A stretch of 64,000 nucleotides of DNA from Poecilobothrus nobilitatus. Its lineage: Eukaryota; Arthropoda; Insecta; Diptera; Dolichopodidae. Where the stretch lies: NCBI GenBank assembly GCA_947095535.1, contig OX352772.1, forward strand, positions 165,144,615 through 165,208,614, written 5' to 3'. Shown here piece by piece: positions 1 through 11,835 of this stretch. Each line of letters opens with the position of its first letter. The first letter of the stretch is position 1. Position numbers and translations under genes: made by a program. The notes under the pieces were generated by a model. That model saw only the letters and a program-made list of their open reading frames with translations, searched no databases and was not told where the DNA came from.

Positions 1-611
1 AAATAAATTCTTCTCAAAATTGCATCAATTTTGTCAAGGTTGCATCTTTATGTAAGATTTAAATAACCAGTTTTCACTTTTCCTTTAAATTTTTTAAAAT
101 ATAGCAAAATTTTAAAGAAATGTAGTTACACTTATTTTGTTCTGTTTTCATTTTTCTCTTTAAATTTTATAAAGAATTTTTTCTTATTATTTTCATATTC
201 GCCTATTACTAAAGCCAAGTGTACATCAATAAGTAAACATGTACCACGCTAGATATTTTTTTGATTTCCTGTTTTTTTTTTTTTTTCAACATTCTTACAT
301 AACAATTAATAAATGGGTAAAAAAAAACGAAAGAAAAAAAATACAAGAAATAAATGCAAACATATCAAAAATGCAAGCAAAAACATCTCAAAATTGCAAG
401 CAAAAATAAAAAGCAATTTTTTCCTACTATTTCCATGTTTACCTATTACTTAAAGCAAATATATGTACAATCTTTATAAACAACTAGACTTGTCTGGCGG
501 CCGCCGCCGCCTGTCTGACCTAGTTTTATGACATTAACCTACTTCCTGTCTGACCTAATTACGGTTTGACCTACTTCCTGATGACCTTGACTTACTGACC
601 TCGTTGATCCA
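1..611. other. AT-rich spacer, no gene seen
   Basis: A/T-rich sequence with homopolymer tracts and short GCAAGCAAAAA-type repeats, ending in a small GC-rich block and a repeated AGGTCAGACAGG-like phrase (minus strand) next to the truncated end of the BEL fragment. The same stretch sits at 5740-6712 and 11837-12808. I see no open frame with family resemblance. Confidence 0.6.
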
Positions 612-1479
612 AGTGCCTACCTATCTACTCTAATTGACTCGCACTCATGACTCGAGATGCAATATCAGATGGATTATTCTTACTTTGAACGCGGCGCCAT
701 TGTGAACGTGTTGAGTTAGATAAAATATAACTAACTCTATTTGCTACATAAGTTTTCTATTTATTTAATTGTTGGCTAAGCCATGCAATAAGACAATTGC
801 AGAGTCAGTCCAAAAAAATTTGTTTATATCTGTCCATTTGAATGCCTTAGATACTTGCTCCATAAGTTGTAGTACAAGTTGAGCTCCACATAATTCCAAG
901 CGCGGAATTGAGACTGTTTTCATCGGAGCTACCTTCGACTTTGAAGATAACAAATTGGTTATGATTTTACCATCTGGCTTTTCAATTCTAATGCAGATAA
1001 CTGCAGCATAAGCTATCATAGAAGCATCTGCAAATCCATGTTATTGTATTACATCTCCAGGTTCGTAGTTTATCCAGCGGGGTATATTAATTCCTTGAAT
1101 ATTATAAAGATCATTACGTCAGTTGTTCCATTGATCTTGTAAATAATTTGGCAAAGAGTAATCCCAATCAATTTGCGTTAGCCATAATTGTTACAACAAT
1201 GACTCACTCTGTATAAGTATTGGTTGCAACCAACCAAGAGGATCAAAGAGTTTAGATATTTCTGATAATATGGATTTTTTCGTATGAAGAATCTTTTCCT
1301 GCTTTTGTGGGCTCACGTTATAAAAAAGGCATCAGTTGCTGGTAGCCAATACAATCCTAATGTTTTCCCTTGCATTCCCTTTTCCAGTGGTAATTGTAAT
1401 TCTCGATCTGTTTCTAATATTTTTGATAATAAATTATTATCATTTGCTGCCCATTTCCGTAACGGAAATCCTGCCTCCT
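612..1479 (-). pseudogene. BEL/Pao pol: linker and RNase H remnant, unit 1
   Basis: Downstream part of BEL pol read on the minus strand. In order I see the linker with FDPLGWLQ, the HGFADASMIAYAAV start of the RNase H-like domain, SKVAPMKTVSIPRLELCGAQ, the WTDSAIVLL motif, then after a frameshift the VANRV and NNPSDIASRV motifs that end the domain in BEL elements. Several frameshifts and stops separate these pieces; the longest open stretch is 765-1019. The element is cut off after this domain, so integrase and 3' LTR are missing. Confidence 0.85.
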
Positions 1480-2262
1480 TCAGGAATTTACTAAGATAAT
1501 ATGCTGAGCTTCTTCCAGAGTATGAGCACCTGTCATAAAATCATCTACATAAAAATCGTTAAGACTGATGTCTGCAATTTTTGGGTTTTCTAGTTTTACC
1601 GACTGTGCTACTTCATGTAAAGTTCTTATTGCTAGGAATGGCGCTGACGCGACTCCAAAGGTTACAGTCTTCAATCTATAATCTTTAACTTCATCAGTTG
1701 GATGTTTTCTCCACACTATTTTGTGAAAAACGCGATGTTCTGACTTCAACCATATCTGTCGGTACATTTTTTCAATATCGTCAGTAATTGCAAATTTGTA
1801 TTTTCTCCACCGCAGTAAGATATCGTAAATAGATTCTTGTATGGTTGGGCCAGTTAATAAAAAATTGTTCAGCGATTTTCCAGATGGTGATGTGGCAGAT
1901 GCATCAAAAACTACTCTAGTTTTGGTTGTTGTACTGCTAGCCTTCAATACAGCATGATGTGTCAGATAGTAATTGACCTTGTTGATTTCATTTAGTGGTA
2001 CTTCTTCAATATGCTCTAACTGAATATATTCATCTATAACCTTGTTATAATCATCGTTTAACTCAGAATTGAATTTAAACCTGCGCTCTAATTGATATAG
2101 TCTCTGCAATGCTCTTGAACGAGTACTTTCCAACTCTGCACCTGGCATCAATTTGAAAGGTAAACTTATTTGATATCTGCCTGATGGTAAACGTTGAACA
2201 TCTTGTTTATAAATCTCTTCTGCTAGAAAATCTTTAACTGGGGGTTCAATACGGTATTTCAT
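1480..2262 (-). CDS. BEL/Pao reverse transcriptase fragment, unit 1 (open frame)
   Basis: A 260-residue open frame carrying the BEL RT core: N-terminal LPSGRYQISLPFK region, RVVFDAS, FAITDDIEKMYRQI (palm motif A), TFGVASAPFLA, and the catalytic FYVDD near residue 240. A frameshift right after EEAQHI (stop at 1480) separates it from the linker and RNase H. It is the only one of the three copies whose RT remains a single open frame. In a live element it would act inside the cytoplasmic particle on its own RNA; here it lies in a truncated, LTR-incomplete copy and is not expected to function. Confidence 0.9.
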   Translation of the reverse strand: MKYRIEPPVKDFLAEEIYKQDVQRLPSGRYQISLPFKLMPGAELESTRSRALQRLYQLERRFKFNSELNDDYNKVIDEYIQLEHIEEVPLNEINKVNYYLTHHAVLKASSTTTKTRVVFDASATSPSGKSLNNFLLTGPTIQESIYDILLRWRKYKFAITDDIEKMYRQIWLKSEHRVFHKIVWRKHPTDEVKDYRLKTVTFGVASAPFLAIRTLHEVAQSVKLENPKIADISLNDFYVDDFMTGAHTLEEAQHIILVNS

Positions 2263-2310
2263 TTCTTCTTGTTTCCAGAATTTTCTCAGGGATTGATCTA
2301 CATCTTCAGT

Positions 2311-2800
2311 TCAAATTAAACTAGAAATCTTATAATTTGATACGATTGGTACAGGTCCTGACAATATCCAACCCAATGCTGTTTTTTGCGCAGTTAGATA
2401 TCTTGATTGTGTGTCTTTTACTCCATTTTTTATAATATTGCTGAATATATCAGCGCCCAACAAAATGTCAATTCTCCCTTTTATGTTAAAAGTTGGATCC
2501 TGTAAATCATCCAGATTGATTCTTGTTGAATTTAGTGATAGATTTTTATGTGGTAAATCGCATGTAATTTGCGGAATTATTAATGCTTGAATGAGGTGAT
2601 GATTACGAGTCCATTTTTCCTTTATTTTTAGCTGAGCCACACTCCTTGACACAGCCCTTTCAGTTGACCCAATTCCGCTAATGATGGTTCTACCACAACT
2701 ACGAGGCAGTTCAAACATTGCACAGCATCTTCAGTTATAAATGATCCTTGAGAACCTTGGCCAATTAGAGCTCTAAACGAAATATAATCTCCATACTTAT
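2311..2800 (-). pseudogene. BEL/Pao aspartic protease fragment, unit 1
   Basis: Minus-strand DUF1758-type retropepsin region. The active-site stretch reads LIGQGSQGSFITE, where BEL proteases normally have Asp before the second Gly-Ser. The GAC-to-GGC change at about 2761 removes the predicted catalytic Asp, which units 2 and 3 still encode. A frameshift near 2715 divides this from the open part (2311-2718), with ELPRSCGRTIISGIGS, IDILLGADIF and LGWILSGPVP. Upstream of RT in the normal gag-PR-RT order. Confidence 0.8.
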
Positions 2801-3330
2801 TTTCTACTTGAATTAGTGCTGTTGCTAACTAGGCTCTCTTCCCATTTTTTTCGGGCTTCTATATCTAACCTTTGGGACAGAATGTGGACCACTATAGGTC
2901 CCCAGGATTCTGTAGATTCTGTAGTCAAGTAACCTCTTATAGCTGTTGGCATTTTCAGCCTTAGTAAATGGAGCAGATGTAATTGCATGCAAATGTAATG
3001 ATAAAATAACTCGTTTATTTGCAAATCGGTTTATTAACTACTCCCAAGCTGTTTTATAATTTTCTTCACTTACTGACAAATGTTTTATTATGCTTGCTTC
3101 GTCAGTAAGTACAGATTTAAGATATTGCATTTTTTGTAAATTGCAAATCTCGTTATTTTCATGAACCATTGCCTTAAATAATTCATAGAATGTAGTCCAT
3201 TTCATATAGTATCCATCAAATCTAGGAATCTTTATTCTTTCTAGTTGAAAAGTATCCTTGATAAAAATTCTTGTGGATGGAGACTTTTCTCCAGCTGGCG
3301 TGGATGGTCTTCGGTCGGTTTTACTTTCTG
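2797..3330 (-). pseudogene. BEL/Pao gag fragment, unit 1
   Basis: Minus-strand gag-like region (DUF1759 type). Recognisable phrases are RIKIPRFDGYYMKWTTFYEL near 3180-3240, LKSVLTDEAS near 3100, and PTAIRGYLTTESTESWGPIV with RLDIEARKKWEE (2797-3024). Frameshifts break it. The C-terminal zinc knuckles are not clear. It supplies the capsid precursor in intact BEL elements. Confidence 0.75.
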
Positions 3331-3578
3331 TTCCTTATATCCGTTAATGAACCTTTTAAATTTGGTTATATATGATGTGAACGCGTTTCAGACGACTTTC
3401 GAAGTATTCCAATGAATACCTGCCATCTTGCCATCTTTCTTGTAATTTCTGTTGATTCTAAAAAGCTCTTCCAAATTAGCCCTTTGAATTTCTTCACAAG
3501 AAAGAATAGTCTTTTTTTTTTTTTATGTTGATATAATCGGCTTGTCCAATTATCTTTTGATCATTTATGGTTAAATGA

Positions 3579-3595
3579 TCCGCCTCGAAGGACCA
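3579..3595 (-). promoter_or_regulatory. BEL primer-binding site, unit 1
   Basis: On the minus strand this reads TGGTCCTTCGAGGCGGA. It starts with the TGG expected of a site complementary to a tRNA 3' CCA, lies one base from the presumed LTR end (…AACA, 3597 upward), and sits just upstream of gag. I cannot assign the tRNA without a search. The 5' LTR must extend to higher coordinates, but its outer edge is not identifiable without a second LTR. Confidence 0.75.
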
Positions 3596-3596
3596 A

Positions 3597-4864
3597 TGTT
3601 TTGTTTGTTGATAAACTGTTTATTTTGTTCTATCTAATTATTATAAATTTACATCTTTATATATAAATTAAATACTAAAATCAGCATTAATTACACCTTG
3701 AATATCGTTACAAATTTAGTACAATTATTTTCCGTATTATAAACTTGAAATATTTTTATACTGACCTACATTACTTTAAATCTACATTAAAATTTTACAA
3801 CAACAGTTTACATTACATACATTTGATTTAACATAAGTTAATTAACTTAGTACAATATTGTATTTCATTCAAACATTTAATTTTTATGCATAAAAATGCA
3901 ATGCCAGCGAAAACCATTGCATAACGTGTAATTGTTAAAGAAATTTATTTATTACTAAAAATAGTAAATGTTAAATCGTAACTTAAATTGACTAAAGTAA
4001 TCTGAACAATTATTATCATTAAATATGTTTCAAGCAGAATGAATGTGAATATAATATGTAAGTATTAGGTAGGTATATGATGTACATTGAAAATTGTATG
4101 AGGTTTTTGGAGTTACACACAAATTGTGTATGAAAGTACATTTTGTAAAAATAGAAGCTAAAAAATGTGTGCATTGTATATAAAAATTCCCTATTATTGG
4201 AACGTGTATTCGTAATTATTCTAATAAAAATTCGTCGCTTCCATTGAGGTACGTAATATAATATGAAAAACGGTTTGTATTTTTATTTTAAAAATTGAAT
4301 TGAATTGTAAACCAGTAAAGAACAAGTACATGTGTATGTATGTATTTTTGAAATTTTTTTAAGAATAAAATTTAAGAGTAGATTTTTAAAATTTATAATA
4401 AATGTACAAAATAATTTTCATGCAATTCACAAAATTATTTGTTGAAGTTTGCATCAAAATTAATATTACGATACATATTATGTATGTATATTATTTATGC
4501 ATCACAAATTCAATAATATTCCACTTTTTTTATTCAAATCAAATATTATGATACAAATTATCTATGTATGTATATTATTTATGCATCACAAATTCAATAA
4601 CATTTTATTATATTTTTTTCTTAAAAATTTGTTAAGAATTAAAAATCTGATTGCTGAAAATAAAAGCATTCGAAAATAACCGTTTAATAAGAGGTCTATT
4701 TATGTATTAATTAAAATATGTGACAACCTTCAAACCATAATAGAAAATATTTCGCCAGTCCTTAAATTTTATTTTTAATAAAATTTCAAACTTACTTGTT
4801 CTTTATTTTTTTCTTAGTGTTTTTTATTTTATTTATTATTAGCTCATTTGTTAGTGTATTAGTA
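3597..4864. other. Presumed 5' LTR start and AT-rich flank, unit 1
   Basis: Begins TGTTTTGTTTGTTG next to the primer-binding site, as expected for an LTR end on the minus strand. The rest is AT-rich without coding signal. A local duplication of about 80 bp lies at 4456-4615 (TGTATATTATTTATGCATCA occurs twice), giving a short repetitive open frame that I do not regard as a gene. Confidence 0.5.
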
Positions 4865-5737
4865 TTTTTTTTTTTTTTTTTTTTTTACTTGATTTTATTA
4901 AATTTTATATACCAAATAAGGTTGATTTTATTTTTTCTTTAAATAAATGAAAAGCGGTAGTTCATTATAAGCTTTGAGGCAATTATACAATTATTTTTTT
5001 GATGTGTTGTTCTCAACAGAGAAAGGTAAAAGTTGGATCTATTCCTAGTACCATGGCCGTGTATGTCTAGGTTCCTATTTAGAATAAAATTATGTTTTAA
5101 TTGGTTATGAATGATTTTAAATACAGTTTTATAAAATTCAAATAAGATAATGTTTTTTAAGCTTAGATATTTATCAGTGTATATAGAATACGATGGCTGC
5201 AGCAAATTTTACCTATTTTTTATGCATCATATCTAATTTATTTAGATAAGTTTGTGGACCTCTACTTCAAATGGGTAAGAGATATGAAATATGAGATTTA
5301 ATATATGACGCATATATTGTGAATATTGATTGATCAGAGAGGAATTTCCGTAATCTTTTCATTAAGAATATGTATGAAGTTATATTTTTGATCACTTTTT
5401 CTATCAAGTATTTAACCTAGGTAATTGAAGTTTCCAACAACTTCAACATTTACAGTATTATACTGTAAGGAGTTTATGGAGTTATGTGCCCTGTTTTCAA
5501 ACATTAATATTTTCGTTTGTTTTTAGATTTAATAAAAGTCGGTGTTTAGTAATCCACTCCTCAATCAATTGTAAATCATATTGTAGAGATCTATGAATAT
5601 TTGCCTCAAACGCATATATATATATAATTTAAAAAGTAATGCTCCCTGTATTGATCCTTGCAGGAACCCTTTCAATATTGTTTTTTCATCACTAAAGGTT
5701 TTGTTTATGCGGACTTTTTGTTTACGACCTCGAAGAT
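4865..5737 (-). pseudogene. CR1/Jockey-group LINE 3' end, unit 1
   Basis: A 22-base poly-T at 4865-4886 is the poly(A) tail of a minus-strand LINE. Directly upstream of it on the minus strand is the ORF2 C-terminus (4939-5205), with IHNQLKHNFILNRN, DIHGHGTRNRSNFY and NCIIASKLIMNY, a pattern typical of CR1/Jockey-type ORF2 tails. Traces of the RT fingers and palm lie at 5500-5737 but carry deletions. The sequence then leaves the LINE near 5737. Confidence 0.75.
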
Positions 5738-6712
5738 ATATGACGATTTTTATTTTCGATTTTCTTTATTTATAAACAACCGACCGCGAACGTTTCCAAT
5801 CCTAGAATTTTCACTCTATTAACCATTTTTTAACTTTTTACACAATTTATACATAATGTCTTGCTTGTTATTTGAAAAAATTATTTCAAACATATAAACA
5901 AATCTGTTTTATTTTTTTATTTTTACACTACTATGTACCACTATAATACCAAAAGCAATTAACTTATTTTGAATCGCTTTTTATTCATTTTCTTGTTTTC
6001 TAACATTCTTACATAATAATGACATCTTATACGGTGATACTAACAATGTTTTCTTTCCTCTTCTTTAAATACTTCATAGAAAAAAAAAGAAAACAACAAG
6101 AAATAAATTCTTCTCAAAATTGCATCAATTTTGTCAAGGTTGCATCTTTATGTAATATTTAAATAACCAGTTTTCACTTTTCCTTTAAATTTTTTAAAAT
6201 ATTGCAAAATTTTAAAGAAATGTAGTTATACTTATTTTGTTCTGCTTTCATTTTTCTCTTTAAATTTTATAAAGCATTTTTTCTTATTATTTTCATATTC
6301 GCCTATTACTAAAGCCAAGTGTACATCAATAAGTAAACATGTACCACGCTAGATATTGTTCTGATTTCCTGTTTTTTTTTTTTTTTTTCAACATTCTTAC
6401 ATAACAATTAATAAATGGGTAAAAAAAAACGAAAGAAAAAAAATACAAGAAATAAATGCAAACATATCAAAAATGCAAGCAAAAACATCTCAAAATTGCA
6501 AGCAAAAATAAAAAGCATTTTTTTCTTACTATTTCCATGTTTACCTATTACTTAAAGCAAATATATGTACAATCTTTATAAACAACTAGATTTGTCTGGC
6601 GGCCGCCGCCGCCTGTCTGACCTAGTTTTATGACATTAACCTACTTCCTGTCTGACCTAATTACGGTTTGACCTACTTCCGGATGACCTTGACTTACTGA
6701 CCTCGTTGATCC
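5738..6712. other. AT-rich spacer across the unit 1/2 boundary
   Basis: AT-rich, homopolymer-laden sequence joining LINE remnant to the next BEL fragment. I see no gene. Equivalent to 11836-12808. Confidence 0.6.
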
Positions 6713-7582
6713 AAGTGCCTACCTATCTACTCTAATTGACTCGCACTCATGACTCGAGATGCAATATCAGATGGATTATTCTTACTTTGAACGCGGCGCC
6801 ATTGTGAACGTGTTGAGTTAGATAAAATATAACTAACTCTATTTGCTACATAAGTTTTCTATTTATTTAATTGTTGGCTAAGCCATGCAATAAGACAATT
6901 GCAGAGTCAGTCCAAAAAAATTTGTTTATATCTGTCCATTTGAATGCCTTAGATACTTGCTCCATAAGTTGTAGTACAAGTTGAGCTCCACATAATTCCA
7001 AGCGCGGAATTGAGACTGTTTTCATCGGAGCTACCTTCGACTTTGAAGATAACAAATTGGTTATGATTTTACCATCTGGCTTTTCAATTCTAATGCAGAT
7101 AACTGCAGCATAAGCTATCATAGAAGCATCTGCAAATCCATGTAATTGTATTACATCTCCGGATTCGTAGTTTATCCAGCGGGGTATATTAATTCCTTGA
7201 ATATTATAAAGATCATTACGTCAGTTGTTCCATTGATCTTGTAAATAATTTGGCAAAGGGTAATCCCAATCAATTTGCGTTAGCCATAATTGTTACAATA
7301 ATGATTCACCCTGTATAAGTATTGATTGCAACCAACCAAGAGGATCAAAGAGTTTAGATATTTCTGATAATATGGATTTTTTCGTATGAAGAATCTTTTC
7401 CTGCTTTTGTGGGCTCACCTTATAAAAAAAGGCATCAGTTGCTGGTAGCCAATACAATCCTAATGTTTTCACTTGCATTCCCTTTTGCAGTGGTAATTGT
7501 AATTCTCGATCTGTTTCTAATATTTTTGATAAAAAATTATTATCATTTGCTGCCCATTTCCGTAAAGGAAATCCTGCCTCCT
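6713..7582 (-). pseudogene. BEL/Pao linker and RNase H remnant, unit 2
   Basis: Second copy of the linker (7293-7478, with KTLGLYWLPATDAFF and FDPLGWLQ) and RNase H region (6867-7121, with VAPMKTVSIPRLELCGAQ). The RNase H peptide is identical to unit 1 over its open stretch, while the linker differs by a few residues. Confidence 0.85.
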
Positions 7583-8361
7583 TCAGGAATTTGCTAAGAT
7601 AATATGCTCAGCTTCTTCCAGAGTATGAGCACCTGTCATAAAATCATCTACATAAAAATCGTTAAGACTGATGTCTGCAATTTTTGGGTTTTCTAGTTTT
7701 ACCGACTGTGCTACTTCATGTAAAGTTCTTATTGCTAGGAATGGCGCTGACGCGACTCCAAAGGTTACAGTCTTCAATCTATAATCTTTAACTTCATCAG
7801 TTGGATTTTTTCTCCACACTGTTTTGTGAAAAGCGCGATGTTCTGACTTCAACCATATCTGTCGGTACATTTTTTCAATATCGTCAGTAATTGCAAATTT
7901 GTATTTTCTCCACCGCAGTAAGATATCGTAAATAGATTCTTGTATGGTTGGGCCAGTTAATAAAAAATTGTTCAGCGATTTTCCAGATAATGATGTGGCA
8001 GATGCATCAAAAACTACTCTAGTTTTGGTTGTTGTACTGCTAGCCTTCAATACAGCATGATGTGTCAGATAGTAATTGACCTTGTTGATTTCATTTAGTA
8101 GTACTTCTTCAATATGCTCTAACTGAATATATTCATCTATAACCTTGTTATAATCATCCTTTAAGAATTGAATTTAAACCTGCGCTCTAATTGATATAGT
8201 CTCTGCAATGCTCTTGAACGAGTACTTTCCAACTCTGCACCTGGCATCAATTTGAAAGGTAAACTTATTTGATATCTGCCTGATGGTAAACGTTGAACAT
8301 CTTGTTTATAAATCTCTTCTGCTAGAAAATCTTTAACTGGGGGTTCAATACGGTATTTCAT
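7583..8361 (-). pseudogene. BEL/Pao reverse transcriptase, unit 2 (frameshifted)
   Basis: Same RT as unit 1 but split by a net 4-bp loss near 8160 into an N-terminal piece (8161-8361) and a palm piece (7583-8050). The palm piece still has VVFDAS, DDIEKMYRQI and FYVDD. A few substitutions (such as LSGKSLNN for PSGKSLNN) mark it as the unit 2/3 lineage. Confidence 0.9.
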
Positions 8362-8466
8362 TTCTTCTTGTTCACAGAATTTTCTCAGGGATTGATCTAC
8401 ATCTTCAGTTCAAATTAAACTAGAAATCTTATAATTTGATACGATTGGTACATGCCCTGACAATAT

Positions 8467-8900
8467 CTAACCCAATGCTGTTTTTTGCGCAGTTAGATAT
8501 CTTGATTGTGTGTCTTTTACTCCATTTTTTATAATATTGCTGAATATATCAGCGCCCAGCAAAATGTCAATTCTCCCTTTTATGTTAAAAGTTGGATCCT
8601 GTAAATCATCCAGATTGATTCTTGTTGAATTTAGTGATAGATTTTTATGTGGTAAATCGCATGTAATTTGCGGAATTATTAATGATTGAATGAGGTGATG
8701 ATTACGAGTCCATTTTTCCTTTATTTTTAGCTGAGCCACACTCCTTGACACAGCCCTTTCAGTTGACCCAATTCCGCTAATGATGGTTCTACCACAACTA
8801 CGAGGCAGTTCAAACATTGCACAGCATCTTCAGTTATAAATGATCCTTGAGAACCTTGGTCAATTAGAGCTCTAAACGAAATATAATCTCCATACTTATT
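8467..8900 (-). pseudogene. BEL/Pao protease fragment, unit 2
   Basis: Protease region with the active-site Asp retained (LIDQGSQGSFITE). A TGG-to-TAG change at 8467-8469 truncates the frame at LG just before the ILSG motif. This stop is shared with unit 3 and absent from unit 1. Confidence 0.8.
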
Positions 8901-9430
8901 TTCTACTTGAATTAGTGCTGTTGCTAACTAGGCCCTCTTCCCATTTTTTTCTGGCTTCTATATCTAACCTTTGGGACAGAATGTGGACCACTATAGGTCC
9001 CCAGGATTCTGTAGATTCTGTAGTCAAGTAACCTCTTATAGCTGTTGGCATTTTCAGCCTTAGTAAATGGAGCAGATGTAATTGCATGCAAATGTAATGA
9101 TAAAATAACTCGTTTATTTGCAAATCGGTTTATTAACTACTCCCAAGCTGTTTTATAATTTTCTTCACTTACTGACAAATGTTTTATTATGCTTGCTTCG
9201 TCAGTAAGTACAGATTTAAGATATTGCATTTTTTGTACATTGCAAATCTCGTTATTTTCATGAACCATTGCCTTAAATAATTCATAGAATGTAGTCCATT
9301 TCATATAGTATCCATCAAATCTAGGAATCTTTATTCTTTCTAGTTGAAAAGTATCCTTGATAAAAATTCTTGTGGATGGAGACTTTTCTCCAGCTGGCGT
9401 GGATGGTCTTCGGTCGGTTTTACTTTCTGT
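8896..9430 (-). pseudogene. BEL/Pao gag fragment, unit 2
   Basis: Gag remnant as in unit 1. One visible change is KKWEEG for KKWEES. Broken by the same frameshifts. Confidence 0.75.
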
Positions 9431-9677
9431 TCCTTATATCCGTTAATGAACCTTTTAAATTTGGTTATATATGATGTGAACGCGTTTCAGACGACTTTCG
9501 AAGTATTCCAATGAATACCTGCCATCTTGCCATCTTTCTTGTAATTTCTGTTGATTCTAAAAAGCTCTTCCAAATTAGCCCTTTGAATTTCTTCACAAGA
9601 AAGAATAGTCTTTTTTTTTTTTTATGTTGATATAATCGGCTTGTCCAATTATCTTTTGATCATTTATGGTTAAATGA

Positions 9678-9694
9678 TCCGCCTCGAAGGACCA
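9678..9694 (-). promoter_or_regulatory. BEL primer-binding site, unit 2
   Basis: Identical 17 bases to the unit 1 site, in the same position relative to gag and the presumed LTR end. Confidence 0.75.
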
Positions 9695-10963
9695 ATGTTT
9701 TGTTTGTTGATAAACTGTTTATTTTGTTCTATCTAATTATTATAAATTTACATCTTTATATATAAATTAAATACTAAAATCAGCATTAATTACACCTTGA
9801 ATATCGTTACAAATTTAGTACAATTATTTTCCGTATTATAAACTTGAAATATTTTTATACTGACCTACATTACTTTAAATCTACATTAAAATTTTACAAC
9901 AACAGTTTACATTACATACATTTGATTTAACATAAGTTAATTAACTTAGTACAATATTGTATTTCATTCAAACATTTAATTTTTATGCATAAAAATGCAA
10001 TGCCAGCGAAAACCATTGCATAACGTGTAATTGTTAAAGAAATTTATTTATTACTAAAAATAGTAAATGTTAAATCGTAACTTAAATTGACTAAAGTAAT
10101 CTGAACAATTATTATCATTAAATATGTTTCAAGCAGAATGAATGTGAATATAATATGTAAGTATTAGGTAGGTATATGATGTACATTGAAAATTGTATGA
10201 GGTTTTTGGAGTTACACACAAATTGTGTATGAAAGTACATTTTGTAAAAATAGAAGCTAAAAAATGTGTGCATTGTATATAAAAATTCCCTATTATTGGA
10301 ACGAGTATTCGTAATTATTCTAATAAAAATTCGTCGCTTCCATTGAGGTACGTAATATAATATGAAAAACGGTTTGTATTTTTATTTTAAAAATTGAATT
10401 GAATTGTAAACCAGTAAAGAACAAGTACATGTGTATGTATGTATTTTTGAAATTTTTTTAAGAATAAAATTTAAGAGTAGATTTTTAAAATTTATAATAA
10501 ATGTACAAAATAATTTTCATGCAATTCACAAAATTATTTGTTGAAGTTTGCATCAAAATTAATATTACGATACATATTATGTATGTATATTATTTATGCA
10601 TCACAAATTCAATAATATTCCACTTTTTTTATTCAAATCAAATATTATGATACAAATTATCTATGTATGTATATTATTTATGCATCACAAATTCAATAAC
10701 ATTTTATTATATTTTTTTCTTAAAAATTTGTTAAGAATTAAAAATCTGATTGCTGAAAATAAAAGCATTCGAAAATAACCGTTTAATAAGAGGTCTATTT
10801 ATGTATTAATTAAAATATGTGACAACCTTCAAACCATAATAGAAAATATTTCGCCAGTCCTTAAATTTTATTTTTAATAAAATTTCAAACTTACTTGTTC
10901 TTTATTTTTTTCTTAGTGTTTTTTATTTTATTTATTATTAGCTCATTTGTTAGTGTATTAGTA

Positions 10964-11835
10964 TTTTTTTTTTTTTTTTTTTTTTACTTGATTTTATTAA
11001 ATTTTATATACCAAATAAGGTTGATTTTATTTTTTCTTTAAATAAATGAAAAGCGGTAGTTCATTATAAGCTTTGAGGCAATTATACAATTATTTTTTTG
11101 ATGTGTTGTTCTCAACAGAGAAAGGTAAAAGTTGGATCTATTCCTAGTACCATGGCCGTGTATGTCTAGGTTCCTATTTAGAATAAAATTATGTTTTAAT
11201 TGGTTATGAATGATTTTAAATACAGTTTTATAAAATTCAAATAAGATAATGTTTTTTAAGCTTAGATATTTATCAGTGTATATAGAATACGATGGCTGCA
11301 GCAAATTTTACCTATTTTTTATGCATCATATCTAATTTATTTAGATAAGTTTGTGGACCTCTACTTCAAATGGGTAAGAGATATGAAATATGAGATTTAA
11401 TATATGACGCATATATTGTGAATATTGATTGATCAGAGAGGAATTTCCGTAATCTTTTCATTAAGAATATGTATGAAGTTATATTTTTGATCACTTTTTC
11501 TATCAAGTATTTAACCTAGGTAATTGAAGTTTCCAACAACTTCAACATTTACAGTATTATACTGTAAGGAGTTTATGGAGTTATGTGCCCTGTTTTCAAA
11601 CATTAATATTTTCGTTTGTTTTTAGATTTAATAAAAGTCGGTGTTTAGTAATCCACTCCTCAATCAATTGTAAATCATATTGTAGAGATCTATGAATATT
11701 TGCCTCAAACGCATATATATATAATTTAAAAAGTAATGCTCCCTGTATTGATCCTTGCAGGAACCCTTTCAATATTGTTTTTTCATCACTAAAGGTTTTG
11801 TTTATGCGGACTTTTTGTTTACGACCTCGAAGATA
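10964..11835 (-). pseudogene. CR1/Jockey-group LINE 3' end, unit 2
   Basis: Poly-T at 10964-10985 followed by the same ORF2 tail (11038-11304) and the same deleted RT remnant as unit 1. It leaves the LINE near 11835. Confidence 0.75.

Larger units (their letters stand above)
1..6100. repeat. 6.1 kb tandem unit, copy 1
   Basis: First of three head-to-tail copies; base 1 corresponds to 6101 and 12198. The order is an AT-rich spacer with a GC-rich knot (GGCGGCCGCC near 496-511), then a minus-strand BEL fragment (about 612-3600), an AT-rich stretch with the presumed LTR, a poly-T run (4865-4886) marking a minus-strand LINE 3' end, LINE sequence to about 5737, then AT-rich spacer. It is the most diverged copy: its RT frame is open where units 2 and 3 carry a 4-bp loss. 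The window opens at an arbitrary phase, so more units may lie to the left. Confidence 0.9.

Noticed and set aside
1284..1499. 71-residue plus-strand frame in unit 1
   Set aside because: It is antisense to the BEL linker, which has clear family motifs on the minus strand.
4497..4679. 60-residue plus-strand frame repeated in all three units (also 10596 and 17859)
   Set aside because: It spans a local 80-bp AT-rich duplication, has low-complexity composition and no family resemblance. It is preserved only because the units are recent copies.
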